NCBI RefSeq assembly: GCF_036090055.1
Contig: NZ_CP107970.1
Location: forward strand, 1,180,501 to 1,244,500
Length of the DNA: 64,000 nt
Direction of reading: 5' to 3'
DNA from: Nocardioides sp. NBC_00368
Lineage (GTDB): Bacteria > Actinomycetota > Actinomycetes > Propionibacteriales > Nocardioidaceae
Shown: positions 33,727 to 42,086 of the stretch, piece by piece
Numbering within the stretch: the first letter of the stretch is position 1
Layout: each line of letters begins with the position of its first letter
Position numbers and translations under genes: made by a program
Notes under the pieces: model-generated
Told to the model about the DNA's origin: nothing
What the model saw: only the letters and a program-made list of their open reading frames with translations
Database searches by the model: none

Positions 33727-33799
33727 ACGGTACGAATCATCCAGGCCCGGCAGCTCGCCGAATTCGGGTGAGGCGAGGAGCCCGGTCCGCCGGGATGGT
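33727..33799. promoter_or_regulatory. Bidirectional MalT-like promoter, site 1
   Basis: TCGCCG-AATTC-GGGTGA at 33755-33771 is the weakest copy of the TCACCC-N5-GGGTGA motif. On the plus strand GATGGT (33794-33799) follows after exactly 22 nt. On the minus strand TACCGT (33732-33727) also follows after exactly 22 nt. It would serve both the DUF1269 gene and the 66-residue protein gene. Confidence 0.65.
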
Positions 33800-33837
33800 C
33801 GGTGAGGAGCCGATGCCGACGACAGCAAGGACTGGTG

Positions 33838-34353
33838 ATGGCGAGCCTGACCGCATGGGTCTACGACCGGATCATGGGCGCCGCAGACGCCGAGGTCTGG
33901 CTCACCGACCTGCAGGATCGTGGGGCGCTCACCGTGCACGACGCGATCACGCTCACCTGGTTCCCTGGTGCGGAGGAGCCGCAGATCGGCCACCTCCGCC
34001 ACCGTACGGCCGGTGCCGCAGCCAAGGGCTCGCTGCTCGGTGGCCTTCTCGGGATCCTCGTGCTCAATCCGGTCGCGGGCGCCGTTGTAGGGGCGGCATC
34101 CGCGGCTGCGGTTCAACGGCTGAGGCAGGCCGGCATCGGCGACCAGGTCCTCGCCGATGTCACTGAGCACCTCGGGCCGGGCAAGTCCGCACTCGTGGTG
34201 CTGAGCAGCGACGGTGACCCGGATGCCGTCACCGCGGCGATGAAGCACGGTGACCCCACGCTCGTCTACGCCGAGCTGGACGACGAGCTCGCCGAGGACC
34301 TCGAGGAGATCTTCCGCACCGAGACCGCAGAGCCGACTGACGACGGAGACTGA
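33838..34353 (+). CDS. DUF1269-like protein
   Basis: 171 residues resembling DUF1269. A central glycine-rich segment (AAKGSLLGGLLGILVLNPVA) could form a short membrane hairpin, flanked by alpha/beta halves including KSALVVLSSDGDPDAV. The family's function is not established, though members often sit beside stress and envelope genes. AAGGA precedes ATG 33838; GTG 33835 is possible. The stop is two bases before the next ATG, so it forms an operon with the membrane protein. Confidence 0.75.
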   Translation: MASLTAWVYDRIMGAADAEVWLTDLQDRGALTVHDAITLTWFPGAEEPQIGHLRHRTAGAAAKGSLLGGLLGILVLNPVAGAVVGAASAAAVQRLRQAGIGDQVLADVTEHLGPGKSALVVLSSDGDPDAVTAAMKHGDPTLVYAELDDELAEDLEEIFRTETAEPTDDGD

Positions 34354-34355
34354 CC

Positions 34356-34814
34356 ATGGTGATGAACCGACCGCCCTCCCCACGACTGCGGCCCGCCGTC
34401 GACACCGGCCGGCTCTGGGCGGGGGGCGCCGCCGCTGCAGTCGTGGCCGCCCTGCTCGCGGTGGCCGGCATCGTGATCGCCCGAGGCATCTTCGACGTTC
34501 CCATCCTCGCGCCCGAGGGCGACGGGGTCTGGGGAGACGCCTCGACGTGGTGGTATGCCACCTGGGCCGCGATCGCCGGGCTGCTGGCCACAGCTGTCGC
34601 ACATGTGTTGGCGGTGACAACGCCGCAGCCGCAGACCTTCTTCGGATGGATCGTCGGCCTGGCCACCGTCATCGCGGCGCTGTGGCCGTTCACGTCCGAG
34701 GCGGGTCTGGACACCAAGCTCGTCACGATGCTGATCAACCTGGTGATCGGGATCGCCATCGGCTCCCTGGTTTCGGCCGTGGCTCGGAGCGCAAGCGTCC
34801 CGGATATCCGATGA
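34356..34814 (+). CDS. Four-helix membrane protein (DUF6069-like)
   Basis: 152 residues with four hydrophobic segments (about residues 23-43, 66-86, 94-111 and 120-142). It has WWYATWAAIAGLLATAVAHV and a SEAGLDTKLVTMLINLVIGI stretch, as in small actinobacterial DUF6069-type proteins. The function is unknown. ATG 34356 directly follows the DUF1269 stop, so translation is probably coupled. It converges with the first MalT-type regulator gene 16 bases on. Confidence 0.7.
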   Translation: MVMNRPPSPRLRPAVDTGRLWAGGAAAAVVAALLAVAGIVIARGIFDVPILAPEGDGVWGDASTWWYATWAAIAGLLATAVAHVLAVTTPQPQTFFGWIVGLATVIAALWPFTSEAGLDTKLVTMLINLVIGIAIGSLVSAVARSASVPDIR

Positions 34815-34830
34815 CGAGTCGTGGGTGGTG

Positions 34831-37461
34831 TCAGATCAGTCCCCGCTCGCGTGCTTCACGCACCGCCGCTGACCGTGTGTTCACGCCGAGCTTCTGGTAG
34901 ATCGAGCGTACGTGCGTCTTCACGGTGTTCTCGCTGACCCCTTCGGCGGCCGCGATCTCTGGGATCGTGAGCCGCGAGGGGAGGTCATGGAGCACGTCGA
35001 TCTCGCGGGCGCTCAACAGCGTGCCGATGAGCCGGATGGGGCGCTCCTCCGGCTCGTCGTGGTAGGCGAGCAGTGCCGCGACGAAGTCCTCGGCGGGCCC
35101 GAACCGTGAGCGGTTCGCCGAGACCAGCCGCTCCAGATGCGGCCACAGGTCGATGAACGGCCGGCGGAAGTTGTTGGGGACCGCCCACTCGAGAGCCTTC
35201 CTGAGCGCGTCGAAGGCACGGACGTCGTTGCCCACCGCCGACTCCAGGGAAGCGGCCAGCACCTGCGCGTAGACGAGGGTCGTCGGTGCATGCGCCGGGC
35301 AGGTGCCGTCGAGCACCGGCTCGAGCGCGGTCAGCGCGTCGCGCGTCCGCCCGGATGCGGCGAGGATCTGCGCGTCCGGGATCGTGCACTCGGCGCTTCC
35401 CGGCATCTGGTCGCGCACGCGGGCCGCGATCTCCCGCGCCCAGCTCTCGTTGCCGGTGGCGAGGGCCATCCTGACCTCTTGAGGCGTGGCGGCACTGGTC
35501 GCCGCAGGAGAGACGTGCTGGGCGGCCTCGAGCTGCCAGATCCGCCGGAAGGCCTCGACAGCAGCGGCGCGCTCCGGGCCGGTCGTGGCCTCGAAGGTCG
35601 CCAGGGCGTGCATGCCGCGTATGCCGAGCCCGACCTCGGCGTCGCTCACCCCCTCCAGCGCTCGCATGCCGAGCTCGGCGTACTCCAGCTGTGCCTGGCC
35701 TTGTCCGGTCAGGAATGCGGTCCATGCGGCCACCAGGTAGGAGGGGGCGAGCCTCGGCGAGTCCCGCCATCCGTGCTGGGTGGCGAACGCGATGGCCTGG
35801 TCGGACCAGTCGAGGGCGGCGTGGAAGTCACACATCGCGCTGGTCATCCCGGACAGCTGCGACATGGTCTCGAGCACGACCTGGTCGTAGTGACGACTGC
35901 GGGCCAGCACGAGTGCCTGCTCGAGGTCGTCGATGGCTCCGAGGTAGTCGCCGGTGCGCATCCGAGCGGGCCCGCGCTGGGCGAGCAGGACCAGGTTGAC
36001 GTCGCCGTCTCCCGTCTTGGCGACATCGAGGATCGCGCTGTCCTGCAGGGCAGCGATGACGTCGCCTCCGGCGAGGGCACGCTGGACGACGGCCGCGGCG
36101 TGCATCGCGGCGTACGTCGGTTCGAGCGGCGGATCACCGGTCGGCACCGCGCCCAGAGCGTCGTCGGCAGCGGCGAGGTCGTTGGCATCGAGTGCTGCCA
36201 GGGCGGCAATGATCGTGACCCGATGGTCGGCGACGGACGCATCGCGGGACGCGATGGCTGCGCGCACGACATCGCCGCGTCCGGACAGCACCATCTGGAG
36301 CCCTACTCCGACGATCAGGTCGTCGAGCAGGTCCATGTCCCCGGCGAACTCCGCATGCCGGAGCGCGGCCGCGGGTTCGCCGTGGGCTGCGAGCCAGACA
36401 GCGGTGGCCCGATGCTGGCGTGCCGGTGCCTCGACGTCGCGCCGGGACAGAGCAGCGAGCAAGCAGGTCCGCAGCAGGGCGTGGTAGCGGTACCACGTCG
36501 AGTCGCCCGACTGGCTGACGAGCGCGTTCGCCGCGCACAGCCGGTCGAGCAGAGTGCCGGCGTCGGGCCTGCCCGACAGGTGGGCAGCAAGGTCGATCGA
36601 GAGGTGCTGGGGCGCACAGGTCGCATAGAGGAACTCGGCCAGCTCCGGGTCGAGCCGGTGGACGACCTCTGCCAAGACGTACTCGATCACTGTGCGGACA
36701 TCGCCGTCGAAAGACGAGACGACCTCGGCGGGGTCGGCATCGCCGGCGGTGGCCGCGACCACCGCCATCCGGAGCGCGGCGGCCCAACCCTCGGTCACGC
36801 CGACGAGATGGGAGATCGCGTCCGGCGTCATCGATAGGCCGCCGGACGCGAACAGCTCCAGCGCCTCCTCATCGGTGAAGGCGAGGTCCTTGTCGCGTAC
36901 GTCCGTAAGCTCCCCGTCGAGCCGCAGCCGATGAAGCGGGAGCGACGGCTCGGACCGGCACGCCATCACCAGCCCCACCTCGGGCGGCAACTCGGCAAGG
37001 AGGACCTCGAGCCCATGCAGCACCTGGTCGTCATGGAGCAGATGTACGTCGTCCAGCACGATCCAGCGCACACCGGCGATCAAGAGCGAGTCGACGATCT
37101 TCGCGACGAACCTCGGTTCGGTCCCCTGCGGGGGTGGGGTCAGGCCGTCGAGCTGCTCGGTCCTCCCTGGCAGCCCGGCCCGCAGGAGGGACTCGATCAA
37201 CGCGGACCAGAACTCGTAAGGCTTGTCGTCCTGCTCCTGCAGGGACAACCAGGCCACCGGTTCTCCGCGGGCAGCGGCGCGGGTGGCCCAATCGGCCGCG
37301 AGCATGCTCTTTCCGTAGCCCGCGGGAGCACAGATCAGCGTGAAGTGGCACCGCCCGACGGCATCCTCGACCAACCGATCCCGCCTGATGAACCCTGACT
37401 GCACGCGCGGAACACACAGCCTCCTCGGCGTCACGTACGCGCGAGAACCAGCGCCCACCAT
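34831..37461 (-). CDS. MalT-type LuxR regulator (STAND ATPase), no. 1
   Basis: 876 residues. Walker A APAGYGKSMLAADW lies near residue 50 and Walker B WIVLDDVHLLHD near residue 130. A winged-helix/NB-ARC-like middle and a long TPR-like sensor follow (TGDYLGAIDDLEQALVLARS). The C-terminal LuxR HTH is SAREIDVLHDLPSRLTIPEI followed by SENTVKTHVRSIYQKLGV. These are ATP- and effector-dependent activators. ATG 37461 is preferred; TTG 37515 would add 18 residues. It is divergent from the AI-2E-family gene, with regulon site 2 between, but no matching -10 faces this gene. Confidence 0.9.
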   Translation of the reverse strand: MVGAGSRAYVTPRRLCVPRVQSGFIRRDRLVEDAVGRCHFTLICAPAGYGKSMLAADWATRAAARGEPVAWLSLQEQDDKPYEFWSALIESLLRAGLPGRTEQLDGLTPPPQGTEPRFVAKIVDSLLIAGVRWIVLDDVHLLHDDQVLHGLEVLLAELPPEVGLVMACRSEPSLPLHRLRLDGELTDVRDKDLAFTDEEALELFASGGLSMTPDAISHLVGVTEGWAAALRMAVVAATAGDADPAEVVSSFDGDVRTVIEYVLAEVVHRLDPELAEFLYATCAPQHLSIDLAAHLSGRPDAGTLLDRLCAANALVSQSGDSTWYRYHALLRTCLLAALSRRDVEAPARQHRATAVWLAAHGEPAAALRHAEFAGDMDLLDDLIVGVGLQMVLSGRGDVVRAAIASRDASVADHRVTIIAALAALDANDLAAADDALGAVPTGDPPLEPTYAAMHAAAVVQRALAGGDVIAALQDSAILDVAKTGDGDVNLVLLAQRGPARMRTGDYLGAIDDLEQALVLARSRHYDQVVLETMSQLSGMTSAMCDFHAALDWSDQAIAFATQHGWRDSPRLAPSYLVAAWTAFLTGQGQAQLEYAELGMRALEGVSDAEVGLGIRGMHALATFEATTGPERAAAVEAFRRIWQLEAAQHVSPAATSAATPQEVRMALATGNESWAREIAARVRDQMPGSAECTIPDAQILAASGRTRDALTALEPVLDGTCPAHAPTTLVYAQVLAASLESAVGNDVRAFDALRKALEWAVPNNFRRPFIDLWPHLERLVSANRSRFGPAEDFVAALLAYHDEPEERPIRLIGTLLSAREIDVLHDLPSRLTIPEIAAAEGVSENTVKTHVRSIYQKLGVNTRSAAVREARERGLI

Positions 37462-37593
37462 CCGCAAACTTTCGCTCTTCTCGTCGCCGAGACGCCACTG
37501 TCGGGAACCATCCAATCAGCGACTCTTCGGCAAGATGAGGATCCGAATGACCCATATACCTAACCGGGGGTACGCGCAGACGGGTGGTCGCGC

Positions 37594-37638
37594 TCACCCC
37601 TAACGGGTGATACAGCCAAGTCGTACGGGCTAAAGCAT
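37594..37638 (+). promoter_or_regulatory. MalT-like promoter, site 2
   Basis: Perfect inverted repeat TCACCC-CTAAC-GGGTGA (37594-37610), then 22 nt, then AAGCAT (37633-37638). Transcription would begin at the GTG start codon at 37645, giving a leaderless mRNA for the AI-2E-family gene. Confidence 0.75.
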
Positions 37639-37644
37639 GGAGCC

Positions 37645-38769
37645 GTGAGCCCCAGGACACAGAACCGGGTAGAGCCGGCCACGAGCTGGTCACCGCCGTT
37701 CCGGGTCCTGGCGGTCCTGCTGGGATCGGCCGCGGTGGTGATCCTCGTAGCCGGGCTCCAGGCAGCCAATGGCATCCTCGGACCGCTGTTCCTCGCGATG
37801 GTGCTGACCATTGTCGTCCATCCCGCGCGGAACTGGCTGGCGCGGCGACTCCCGTCCGGCGTCGCCACTGCTCTCTCCATCATCGTGGTCGTCCTCGGGG
37901 TCGTAGGCCTCGGGGTGTGCGTGCTGCTGGCGGTGGCCCGATTCGGCACCCTGCTGGGCGCTTACGGCGATGCGGCCAAGGAGCATGTCCAGGACCTGAC
38001 CCACTGGCTCACCGAGATCGGCATCGGCGCGGACGAGGTGCGTGCGATCGTCGGCTCGTTCGACCCCTCGAATCTGCTGTCCCTGGTCTCGGGTGCTCTC
38101 GACGGCATGTTCGGACTGCTGTCCACCATGGTCTTCATCCTGGCGCTGTGCCTGTTCATGGCCATCGACGCGACGGCTCTGCCCCGGCAGCTCGCCTCGA
38201 TCGGTAGCCGCCGCCCAGGCCTCGTAGGTGCCTTGTCCTCGTTCGCGGTCGGAACTCGTCGCTACCTGCTGGTCTCGACGGTCTTCGGCCTGATCGTCGC
38301 CGCCCTCGACACGCTTGCCCTCTATCTGTTGGACGTACCGGCGCCGTTGGTGTGGGGCCTGCTTGCGTTCCTCACCAACTACATCCCGAACATCGGTTTC
38401 GTGATCGGTCTGCTACCACCGGCGATCCTCGCGCTGCTGGATGCGGACGTCACGCTGATGCTGGCGGTCATCGCTGTGTACTGCTTCCTGAACGTGGTCA
38501 TCCAGTCGGTGATCCAGCCAAAGATCGTCGGTGAGGCGGTGGGGCTCTCGGCGACGCTGACGTTCCTGTCCCTGATCTTCTGGTCGTGGATCATGGGCCC
38601 GATCGGTGCTGTGATGGCAGTACCGTTCACCCTTTTCGTGCGAGCGGTCTTCGTGGAGGCCGACCCGGCCAAGCGCTGGCTGATGCCGCTCATCGCGGGA
38701 AGTGCCCCGGTGGAGCTACTCGGGGATCGTGACGACCTCGATGACGTCGACGCCGAGGGTGCTCAGTAG
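37645..38769 (+). CDS. AI-2E family membrane transporter
   Basis: 374 residues with about eight hydrophobic segments. The family signature includes GLLAFLTNYIPNIGFVIGLL and later QSVIQPKIVGEAVGLSATLT, SWIMGPIGAVMAVPFTLFVR. Members are grouped as AI-2 exporters/Na+-H+ antiporters, but most have unknown substrates. It starts with GTG 37645, probably leaderless from site 2. Its final 54 bases are antisense to the second 66-residue gene. It is divergent from MalT-type regulator no. 1. Confidence 0.92.
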   Translation: MSPRTQNRVEPATSWSPPFRVLAVLLGSAAVVILVAGLQAANGILGPLFLAMVLTIVVHPARNWLARRLPSGVATALSIIVVVLGVVGLGVCVLLAVARFGTLLGAYGDAAKEHVQDLTHWLTEIGIGADEVRAIVGSFDPSNLLSLVSGALDGMFGLLSTMVFILALCLFMAIDATALPRQLASIGSRRPGLVGALSSFAVGTRRYLLVSTVFGLIVAALDTLALYLLDVPAPLVWGLLAFLTNYIPNIGFVIGLLPPAILALLDADVTLMLAVIAVYCFLNVVIQSVIQPKIVGEAVGLSATLTFLSLIFWSWIMGPIGAVMAVPFTLFVRAVFVEADPAKRWLMPLIAGSAPVELLGDRDDLDDVDAEGAQ

Positions 38770-38916
38770 GTCCAGCACAGCCTGCAGCTCCTTCGCGTCG
38801 GCCAGGTCGCCGACCAGCGTCGTCGTCGCCGGCTGTGTGGCCCGGGTCAGGTGCGGGAACGTCTCGAGGACGTCGTCCGACACCGACGAGCCGACCCGGA
38901 TGAGGATCCGGGTCAT
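38716..38916 (-). CDS. 66-residue protein, paralog of 33499-33699
   Basis: Begins MTRILIRVGSSVSDDVLETF and ends VDVIEVVTIPE. Twenty-five of 66 residues match the first paralog without gaps, including FP-x-L near residue 20, TL-x-G near 33 and the VIEV-x-TIP ending. The ATG at 38916 is used. It overlaps the end of the AI-2E-family gene on the opposite strand. It is divergent from the YihY-family gene with a shared bidirectional regulon site. The function is unknown. Confidence 0.75.
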   Translation of the reverse strand: MTRILIRVGSSVSDDVLETFPHLTRATQPATTTLVGDLADAKELQAVLDLLSTLGVDVIEVVTIPE

Positions 38917-38986
38917 GAGCGCTTATCGCCGATCAGGTGTCCGTTCACGTTGGCTCCAGAGGGTGGCCTGGGACGGTGGTCTGATC

Positions 38987-39059
38987 AGCCTAGGCGGCTC
39001 GATGCCCGGCGCGGTCACCGGAAATGGGCGATGGTGAGCGGGCGACTCCAGGGAACACT
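38987..39059. promoter_or_regulatory. Bidirectional MalT-like promoter, site 3
   Basis: TCACCG-GAAAT-GGGCGA (39015-39031) is followed after 22 nt by AACACT (39054-39059) on the plus strand, and after 22 nt by TAGGCT (38992-38987) on the minus strand. The plus promoter places the transcription start at GTG 39066. The site therefore serves both the YihY gene and the 66-residue gene. Confidence 0.7.
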
Positions 39060-39065
39060 GCTCAC

Positions 39066-39905
39066 GTGAACGTGGCTGCTCTGCGGGGTCGGGTGGACAC
39101 CTTGGTCGCCCACATACCTCTGCTGCGGAACCTCGGCACAGAGATCATCCGGATCGAGTTCGTCGACCGCAGCATGCTGATCGCCGCCCAGTCGCTCTTG
39201 GCCATGGTGCCCATGCTGGTCGTCCTCGCGGCGTTCCTGCCCCACCTCATCGGGACGGCGCTGGAACAGGTCTCACAGGTCACCGGTTTCGGCGACGAGG
39301 CCGTCCGCCAGGTGGCCGGGGAGGTCGACCTGGACCAGGTACGTTCCGAGACCGGCGCCGTCGGCCTGGCTATCACGATCGTGTCGGCGACGTCCTTCGG
39401 TCGCGCCGTACAGCGGATGTTCGAGCGGGTCTGGGAGCGGGAGCATGTCGGAGGCCTGCGGGGCGCCGGTCGGTGCTTTCTCTGGGTGGGCACGTGGCTG
39501 GGGTGTCTCGGTGTGGTCAACGCAGTCGTCAACCTGCTCACCGACCCAGGGGACGCACTCCGACCCTTGCTCCAGATCGTGGGAGCGAGCGCCGTGTGGT
39601 GGGGGAGCAGCTGGGTGCTGCTGTTCGGGCGCGTCCGAGGGTGGCTGCTGCTCCCGGGGGCGGTGCTGACCGGCCTTGTGCAGGTCCTCTACGGCCTGGG
39701 ATCGGCATGGTTCATGCCTGCCTACGTCGAGTCGAACGCCGAGCAGTTCGGCATGTTGGGTGTGATCCTCGCGCTCTCGACCTGGCTGATCGGCTTCGGC
39801 GGCATCATCGTCGGCGGCGCGCTGCTCGGCCGGCTGCTCGTCGAGGACCCGGTCATCGTCCGGACCGTGCTACGGGCGCGCACGGTTCTCACCCGGAGCA
39901 GGTGA
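39066..39905 (+). CDS. YihY/BrkB-family membrane protein
   Basis: 279 residues with about six hydrophobic segments. The pattern FVDRSMLIAAQSLLAMVPML, a middle SATSFGRAVQRMFERVWERE and later YGLGSAWFMPAYVESNAEQF fits the YihY (formerly ribonuclease BN) membrane family, whose role is unclear. The start is GTG 39066. The ATG at 39024 sits inside regulon site 3, and the promoter geometry predicts a leaderless transcript beginning at 39066. It is followed by the GAP gene 34 bases on. Confidence 0.82.
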   Translation: MNVAALRGRVDTLVAHIPLLRNLGTEIIRIEFVDRSMLIAAQSLLAMVPMLVVLAAFLPHLIGTALEQVSQVTGFGDEAVRQVAGEVDLDQVRSETGAVGLAITIVSATSFGRAVQRMFERVWEREHVGGLRGAGRCFLWVGTWLGCLGVVNAVVNLLTDPGDALRPLLQIVGASAVWWGSSWVLLFGRVRGWLLLPGAVLTGLVQVLYGLGSAWFMPAYVESNAEQFGMLGVILALSTWLIGFGGIIVGGALLGRLLVEDPVIVRTVLRARTVLTRSR

Positions 39906-39939
39906 TGCCTGAGAAGGTGGTCTGCGCTGAGGTCGGGCC

Positions 39940-40608
39940 ATGGAAGAAGCAATCGGCCAGTCTCTACCGATCGCGGTCGGGGTGCTCGTCAGTCCCTTCC
40001 CGATCGTCGCACTCGTTCTCATGCTGGTCAGCCGCCGTGCTGGCTCGAACGGCACGGCCTTCGTCCTCGGGTGGCTCGCCGGAATCTTCGTCCTCGGGAC
40101 GTTGGTCGCGCTGCTCGCCGGCGGTGCCGGATCAGGGGGCCAGGACACGCCGCTCTGGGCAGTCCTGCTGAAGATCTTCCTCGGAGCCCTGCTCCTGCTG
40201 CTCGCCGTACGCAGCTGGCAGGGGCGGCCGGCCGAGGGCGAGTCCGCGCCCGTCCCGAACTGGATGGCGACGATCGACGCCTTCAACGCGTTCAAGGCGT
40301 TCGGCGTCGGGGTGCTTCTGGGAACGGTCAACCCGAAAAACCTGCTGCTCGTGATCTCGGCGGGCACCACGATCGCGACGGCGACCTCGGAGACCAACCA
40401 GCAGATCGTCGCGGTGGCCGTGTTCACCGTCGTCGCGAGCCTGGGTGTGCTCGTGCCCTTCGGCATCTACCTGGTGGCGGGGGAGCGTGCGGCTGGGCTC
40501 CTGGATGGCATCAAGGCGTGGATGATCGCCTACAACGCGGTGATCATGACCGTTCTCCTCTCTGTGCTCGGGGTCAAGATGCTCGGCGACGGCGTGGCGT
40601 CGTTCTGA
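39940..40608 (+). CDS. GAP-family membrane protein (Sap/sulfolipid-addressing type)
   Basis: 222 residues, six hydrophobic segments, with the LysE-like opening GQSLPIAVGVLVSPFPIVAL and the family's FKAFGVGVLLGTVNPKNLLL motif. The GAP (Sap) family in mycobacteria helps export glycolipids; other actinobacterial members are uncharacterised. Its stop overlaps the ATG of the cardiolipin synthase gene (TGATG), so the two are coupled. A role in lipid or envelope traffic fits the neighbourhood. Confidence 0.87.
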   Translation: MEEAIGQSLPIAVGVLVSPFPIVALVLMLVSRRAGSNGTAFVLGWLAGIFVLGTLVALLAGGAGSGGQDTPLWAVLLKIFLGALLLLLAVRSWQGRPAEGESAPVPNWMATIDAFNAFKAFGVGVLLGTVNPKNLLLVISAGTTIATATSETNQQIVAVAVFTVVASLGVLVPFGIYLVAGERAAGLLDGIKAWMIAYNAVIMTVLLSVLGVKMLGDGVASF

Positions 40609-42086
40609 TGGATGAGGGCACCTGGATCGCCAGCCTCGTCAGCGCAGCTCTCGCTGTTGCCCACGTCGCGGTCTGCGTGGTCGCGCTGGGCGTGATACCC
40701 GGAGGCCGGAAGCCGTCGACCGGCCTCGCCTGGCTGTTCCTCATCCTGGCGCTGCCGGCGTTCGGCCTGCTCGCCTTCCTGCTCTTCGGGAGCACCAGCG
40801 TCGGCCGCAAGCGCCGCGCGTGGCAGCGGCAGGTCAACGAGCGGATCAGCGCCGAGCTCAGGTCCGACCCGGCGGCGCTGACCGCCCCCGCGGGCCCGAC
40901 GCTGGGAGCCGTCCGGCTGAACGAGCACCTGGGATCGTTGCCGCTGACCGGAGACAACCGGGTCGAGGTGTTCCCCGAGTACGCGGAGACGATCGCGGCG
41001 ATGACGGCGGACGTACGCCGGGCGCGATCGTTCGTGCACGTGGAGTTCTACATCTCCGCCTGGGACGAGGCCACTGGTGACTTCTTCGACGCGCTCGTCG
41101 AGGCGGTCGGCCGAGGGGTCGAGGTGCGCTTCCTCTTCGACCACCTCGGCTCGCGCGGCATCCCCGGTCACCGGGACATGCTGTCGCGGTTGGAGGGTTC
41201 CGGCATCAGGTGGGCCGCGATGCTTCCGGTCCGGCCGCTGCGCGGTGAGCTCCGCCGCCCGGATCTGCGCAATCACCGCAAGATCCTCGTCGTCGACGGG
41301 GTGGTTGCGTTCGCGGGCTCGCAGAACCTCATCGAGCCCGGCTACGACAAGCCCAAGAACCACAAGGCCGGCCGCGAGTGGGTCGACCTGATGGTCCGGG
41401 TGGAGGGGCCGGCGGTGCGGGACCTGGCGATCGTCTTCGCGACCGACTGGTACGCCGAGACCGCCGAGAACATCCGGGACCTGCTCGGTCCACGCGCGCC
41501 CTTGGAGGGCCAGCGGACCGGACGAGCCGCCGAGGACGTCTCGTGCCAGATCGTGCCGAGCGGACCCGGGTTCGTGACCGAGAACAACCTGCGCCTGTTC
41601 AACACGCTGATCTACGGCGCCCAGTCACGGATCTGCCTGGTCAGCCCCTACTTCGTGCCCGACGAATCGCTGCTCTACGCGGTCACGACGGCCGCCCAGA
41701 GGGGTGTCGAGGTCGAGCTGTTCGTGAACGAGGGCGCCGACCAGTTCATGGTCTTCCACGCGCAGCGCTCCTACTACTCCGACCTCCTCGATGCCGGTGT
41801 CAGAATCCGGCTCTACCCCGTGCCCTACGTCTTGCATACCAAGTTCTTCACCGTCGACGACACGATCGCCGTGATCGGCTCCTCGAACATGGACTACCGC
41901 TCCTTCGCGCTCAACTACGAGGTCGTCCTGCTGCTCGAGAGTGATCGCGTGGTCCGCGATCTGCAGGGCGTGCTCGACGACTATCGGAAGAGGTCGAGCG
42001 AGCTCACCGCGGAGCGCTGGTCGCGGCGCGGCCGCGGGGCTGCGTACATCGACAACGTCATGCGTCTGACGGCGGCCCTGCAGTAG
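40608..42086 (+). CDS. cls: Cardiolipin synthase
   Basis: 492 residues. Two N-terminal membrane segments (about residues 5-28 and 36-58) are followed by two phospholipase-D HKD motifs: NHRKILVVDG...GSQN and LHTKFFTVDD...GSSNMD. The length and layout are those of bacterial ClsA-type enzymes that join phosphatidylglycerol molecules in the inner membrane. The ATG overlaps the preceding stop. The 3' end overlaps the convergent SulP gene by 29 bases. It links the MalT-like module to membrane lipid remodelling. Confidence 0.94.
   Translation: MDEGTWIASLVSAALAVAHVAVCVVALGVIPGGRKPSTGLAWLFLILALPAFGLLAFLLFGSTSVGRKRRAWQRQVNERISAELRSDPAALTAPAGPTLGAVRLNEHLGSLPLTGDNRVEVFPEYAETIAAMTADVRRARSFVHVEFYISAWDEATGDFFDALVEAVGRGVEVRFLFDHLGSRGIPGHRDMLSRLEGSGIRWAAMLPVRPLRGELRRPDLRNHRKILVVDGVVAFAGSQNLIEPGYDKPKNHKAGREWVDLMVRVEGPAVRDLAIVFATDWYAETAENIRDLLGPRAPLEGQRTGRAAEDVSCQIVPSGPGFVTENNLRLFNTLIYGAQSRICLVSPYFVPDESLLYAVTTAAQRGVEVELFVNEGADQFMVFHAQRSYYSDLLDAGVRIRLYPVPYVLHTKFFTVDDTIAVIGSSNMDYRSFALNYEVVLLLESDRVVRDLQGVLDDYRKRSSELTAERWSRRGRGAAYIDNVMRLTAALQ

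Noticed and set aside
37561..37571. GGGGGTA at about 37566 as another catabolic-region box
   Set aside because: The CCCTC half is missing and no xAnnnT hexamer lies 21-22 nt downstream.
39024..39065. ATG 39024 as the YihY-family start
   Set aside because: It lies inside the inverted repeat of promoter site 3, before the predicted transcription start at 39066.
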